A DNA stretch of 34,304 nt. It comes from an uncultured Oscillibacter sp. GTDB lineage: Bacteria > Bacillota > Clostridia > Oscillospirales > Oscillospiraceae. The stretch covers positions 1-34,304 of the forward strand of contig CAJUOD010000016.1 in NCBI GenBank assembly GCA_910587875.1. Reading direction: 5' to 3'. This document shows, piece by piece, positions 32,404 through 34,304 of this stretch (positions are counted from its first letter, which is position 1; every line of letters begins with the position of its first letter). A program made the position numbers and the translations under genes. The notes under the pieces were generated by a model that saw only the letters and a list, made by a program, of their open reading frames with translations, did no database searches and had not been told where the DNA came from.

Positions 32404-32762
32404 GGATTCAACTCCTCTCGTAGATTTGCGGGGAAGCAGCAGTAAGAGTATCACAAGCCGGTTTGTACGGCTATTCACTATATTCAACTAATTTTAGGCA
32501 TAGTTTTTGGCGGAAATATTCCAGCGCCCTTTTTCGCCAACCTGTGATACAAAAAGGGCGCCGGACGGTTGGCTGTGCATAGCCAACAAATCCGGCGTCA
32601 AAATTTCGTGTATTGTGATCTTGTGAAAAGAGGGGGGAATGCGGCGGCTGAAAAAGGGCACAGGCGTTTAAATATCCGCTTGTCTGCAAAAAGGGGGAGT
32701 TCGAACCCCTCCAGTCGTTCCGAAACCCTGAAAATATCCATTTCGCGGGATTTTGAAATCCC
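32404..32762. other. Non-coding stretch with nested inverted repeats
   Basis: No convincing gene. Two inverted repeats adjoin: GCGCCCTTTTT (32524-32534) with AAAAAGGGCGC (32551-32561), and a compound hairpin 32560-32565/32591-32596 (GCCGGA / TCCGGC) enclosing 32568-32574/32581-32587 (GTTGGCT / AGCCAAC) with loop GTGCAT. They share one arm and so could form alternative structures. It lies upstream of the long leftward operon and could hold its promoter/control region or an element end. I see no clear -35/-10 pair. Confidence 0.5.
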
Positions 32763-32832
32763 AAAAAACAAAAAGGTGAAACAATTGGGACTCTAAGCGT
32801 TCAGCCTAGAATATCCAGATTGTTTCACCTTT
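32763..32832 (-). terminator. Terminator following the tRNA-Arg fragment
   Basis: On the minus strand AAAGGTGAAACAAT (32832-32819) pairs perfectly with ATTGTTTCACCTTT (32785-32772), loop of 33 bases, followed by TTGTTTTTTGG. It sits two bases after the CCA end of the tRNA fragment, as expected for the original tRNA gene's terminator. Confidence 0.75.
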
Positions 32833-32833
32833 A

Positions 32834-32878
32834 TGGTACGCCCGACTGGATTCGAACCAGCGGCCTTCAGAGTCGGAG
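32834..32878 (-). other. Attachment-site scar: 3' part of tRNA-Arg(CCG)
   Basis: The minus strand reads anticodon loop CTCCGAC (anticodon CCG), the 3' anticodon stem TCTGA, variable loop AGGCC, T-arm GCTGG-TTCGAAT-CCAGT, acceptor strand CGGGCGT, A, and encoded CCA. Upstream of the anticodon loop no matching 5' half (acceptor or D-arm) exists. Such 3' fragments are left at the far end of elements that integrate into tRNA genes; the intact copy would be at the other end, beyond the right edge. Anticodon assignment assumes the loop is intact. Confidence 0.72.
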
Positions 32879-33015
32879 TTTTCTGACATACAAAGGGAAA
32901 ACCCTGTATTTGCAGTGCTTTCAGCAATCCTGCACAGATTTCAAGCCGAATGGGGAAACCGATGGAGTCCTTGGGCTGCAATGATTCCAACGGTTTTTGC
33001 CTATTTTTCAAAACA

Positions 33016-33033
33016 GTAGTCAAATGGTAGTCA
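33016..33033. repeat. Direct repeats near the attachment site
   Basis: GTAGTCA occurs at 33016-33022 and 33027-33033, an 11-base period, about 140 bases inside the element end marked by the tRNA fragment. Short, regularly spaced repeats at such a distance are typical arm-type binding sites of tyrosine integrases. The stretch 32879-33054 holds no gene. Confidence 0.45.
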
Positions 33034-33054
33034 GCAGAGACTCAAGTGTTCAAG

Positions 33055-33420
33055 TTAACCGTCGACTTTTTTAAGTATCTTGTCAAGCTCGGCGTTTAAT
33101 TTTGGGATATCCCCCGCTACAGTATCCCAGACGATCTGCATATGAATACCAGCATAGCCATGAACGATACGGTTGCGCATACCATAGAGCTGCTGCCAGG
33201 GAATAGATGTGATTTGAGCCTTGGTTTCGGCACTAAGCGATGTCTTTGCAAGCTCACCAATCTGCATGAGATTGAAAACCGTAGCTTCCACGCACATGGA
33301 ATCCATTTCAAAATCCGAAAGTGATTTGCAAGCGGCGCAATATCGCTGGATCATTTCTGTATGCTGTTGGAGTTTCCGCAAGACGGAAATATCTTTATTG
33401 TCCAAAAATCGGCACCCCAC
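33055..33420 (-). CDS. hepT: HepT-type HEPN ribonuclease toxin
   Basis: About 116-121 residues; start is either GTG at 33420 or TTG at 33405, neither with a strong ribosome site, consistent with coupling to mntA, which it overlaps. All-helical HEPN (DUF86-like) protein with the catalytic RX4HXY motif: Arg82-Asn-Arg-Ile-Val-His87-Gly-Tyr89. In characterised HepT-MntA pairs HepT is an RNase toxin, and MntA neutralises it by adding AMP to the motif tyrosine. All motif residues are intact here. It is the downstream partner in a two-gene operon inside the right-hand element and probably stabilises it. Confidence 0.9.
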   Translation of the reverse strand: MGCRFLDNKDISVLRKLQQHTEMIQRYCAACKSLSDFEMDSMCVEATVFNLMQIGELAKTSLSAETKAQITSIPWQQLYGMRNRIVHGYAGIHMQIVWDTVAGDIPKLNAELDKILKKVDG

Positions 33421-33694
33421 TTTTTTGGATTTCGCGGTCCACAGGCGAGTTTTTTTCCACCTGCGTTACGTCAATCAAATCAACTGATATCTTCAGGGCA
33501 GAAACTACGCTTTCCAATAGGCCATAAAAGGCGAGCCCATGTAACCCACTATCTACTAGAATATCGACATCACTGCGCTCTGTGGCGCCTCCCTTTGCAT
33601 AGGAGCCAAACAGGATGGCGCTCCGCACTCCGTGCTGTGCAAATACCGGAGAGAGAATCGATTGAAGCTCAGGAAGAGTGTAAACCTTATTCAT
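33395..33694 (-). CDS. mntA: MntA-type nucleotidyltransferase antitoxin
   Basis: 99 residues from ATG at 33694 (AAGGAG nine bases upstream). Minimal nucleotidyltransferase with an exact GSX10DXD motif (LFGSYAKGGATERSDVDILV) and a later strand with Asp (ISVDLIDVTQ) for the third metal ligand. In known systems it AMPylates the HepT tyrosine and so inactivates the toxin. It precedes and overlaps hepT by 26 bases if hepT starts at the GTG. A good promoter lies 40-65 bases upstream. Confidence 0.9.
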   Translation of the reverse strand: MNKVYTLPELQSILSPVFAQHGVRSAILFGSYAKGGATERSDVDILVDSGLHGLAFYGLLESVVSALKISVDLIDVTQVEKNSPVDREIQKSGVPIFGQ

Positions 33695-33731
33695 ACAGCA
33701 ACGCTCCTTGTGCAAGAAATAAGTTTAAGTA

Positions 33732-33760
33732 ATTATACCACATACAAGTGCAGAATACAA
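33732..33760 (-). promoter_or_regulatory. Promoter of mntA-hepT
   Basis: On the minus strand TTGTAT (33760-33755), 17-base spacer, TATAAT (33737-33732), preceded by TGTGG. Distance to the mntA start codon about 38 bases. The consensus -10 and ideal spacing make this the best promoter in the window. Confidence 0.75.
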
Positions 33761-33791
33761 CGGGTAAGTAGATTTGTGAGATAGGGAACCA

Positions 33792-33935
33792 TTAATTTTC
33801 CGGCACTTCGTCACTTTGCAAAGCGTATAGAGCAGAAGAGTTCCGATAAATTTGGCTGGTCACAAAAGACTCGTAAGCATTTCTGAAATGTTCCACGGTC
33901 ATGATTTGATTATAGTGGGATAACGATATAGCGGC
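33792..33935 (-). pseudogene. 3' fragment of a gene cut by the IS element
   Basis: An open frame enters from the IS side and reads AAISLSHYNQIMTVEHFRNA and on through an acidic end to SDEVPEN and stop at 33792, about 47 codons. There is no ribosome site before the internal ATG (33902). The text looks like a helical protein C-terminus rather than random sequence, and it begins within about 20 bases of the transposase gene's end. I cannot identify the parent gene. Confidence 0.4.
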
Positions 33936-33948
33936 CTAGATAGTGTCG

Positions 33949-34304
33949 TCAATAAATAAGGAGCCAAATAGCAATACAGCGGATTTGGACAGCGGCAGCG
34001 AAGGAAGCGGCGTTTTTAGCGTAGCGTGTAGCAATACCGCGACACTTTTTAAGAAGCAGGAAAGCATCCTCAACGAGATGACGGAGCTTGTAGAGATATT
34101 CGTCGTATTCCCGTGGATGTTTTCGGTTCTTTCTTGGCGGAATGACCGGCGTCATGCCCTCGTCAATAGCTTTGAGGATGATTGCGTCTGTATCATAGCC
34201 ACGATCCGCCAGAAGATATTCCGCATGAAATCCCTCAATCAACTGCGCCGCAATTGTGCAATCCGCTGTGGTACCAGAAGTGATAAAGAATCGCACCGGC
34301 ATAC
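33949..34304 (-). mobile_element. IS5-family transposase, 3' part (runs off window)
   Basis: The last ~117 residues of a DDE transposase: LIEGFHAEYLLADRGYDTDA (second catalytic Asp in ADRGYD), PPRKNRKHPREYDEYLYKLR, and VEDAFLLLKKCRGIATRYAK with the catalytic Glu. The RHxxE and LKxxRxIATRY pattern is typical of the IS5 family. The gene continues beyond the right edge. The IS end should be within about 30 bases of the stop (TAGTGTCGTCAATAAATA region, 33931-33960), but its matching inverted repeat is outside the window, so the exact end cannot be fixed. Confidence 0.88.

Noticed and set aside
32690..32725. T-arm-like sequence (GGGGTTCGAACTCCC on the minus strand) suggesting another tRNA
   Set aside because: The stem pairs imperfectly and no acceptor stem, D-arm or CCA can be placed around it. 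It could be an old attachment remnant but cannot be supported.
32471..32764. 97-codon minus-strand frame in the non-coding stretch
   Set aside because: It crosses both inverted repeats, lacks a ribosome site and has no protein-like pattern.
32793..33023. 76-codon minus-strand frame reading through the tRNA fragment
   Set aside because: Its C-terminal part (KAAGSNPVGRT) is the translation of the tRNA T-arm, a common false gene at integration sites. No ribosome site was seen.

Overview
The window looks like chromosomal DNA of a GC-rich Firmicute, most likely a gut Clostridia/Oscillospiraceae species. This is judged from strong GGAGG ribosome sites, UUG/GUG starts, the polyvalent-protein families present (DUF3849, DUF4314, DUF4240, LPD28, ArdA) and a sortase/CnaB surface module. 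No relaxase, coupling protein, VirB4, integrase or rRNA is visible, so the large central block is read as part of, or a remnant of, an integrative conjugative element.

Layout. (1) 1-3441 is a host-type locus: an AraC-family regulator (minus strand) divergent from an MFS transporter, an HPr-like small protein and a PHP-domain phosphoesterase, closed by a strong hairpin terminator. (2) 3467-12292, minus strand, is a cell-surface module: a membrane-anchored exported protein, a sortase, a small ORF, a CAP-domain secreted protein, and a 1,839-residue thioester/CnaB-repeat adhesin whose 3' end is cut off at the junction with the PHP locus. (3) 12351-17053, minus strand, is an accessory block: SpoVG-like protein, two DUF3849 paralogues, a double AbrB-like protein, a Dam-type adenine methyltransferase and small proteins. 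A single XRE regulator (17195-17419) faces the other way. (4) 17446-32403, minus strand, is a tightly packed run of about 16 genes dominated by ArdA-like antirestriction proteins (about 11 ArdA-like units in six genes), three LPD28 proteins, DUF4314 and DUF4240 proteins and conserved mobile-element hypotheticals. A strongly structured 310-base leader interrupts it at 29541-29853. (5) 32404-33054 is non-coding: inverted repeats, then the 3' fragment of a tRNA-Arg(CCG) with its terminator, which is an attachment-site scar of a second element lying to the right. (6) 33055-34304 holds a HepT/MntA (HEPN-MNT) toxin-antitoxin pair, a gene fragment, and an IS5-type transposase running off the window.

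The most striking observation is that at least 14 proteins of unrelated families in blocks 3 and 4 end in the same short C-terminal tail, roughly GGM-x-M or MGGP-x, after a flexible Gln/Pro/Ser/Glu-rich linker. In many cases the codons of this tail also contain the Shine-Dalgarno sequence of the next, overlapping gene. In at least four genes the tail is present with no gene start nearby, so the ribosome site alone does not explain it. Since ArdA and polyvalent proteins are thought to enter the recipient cell with the transferred DNA, a shared C-terminal export or sorting tag is an attractive but untested reading.

As a whole the element fits a counter-defence and surface package: DNA mimics and a methyltransferase to escape restriction, plus adhesin and sortase for cell contact. 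The transfer machinery itself is outside the window or lost.
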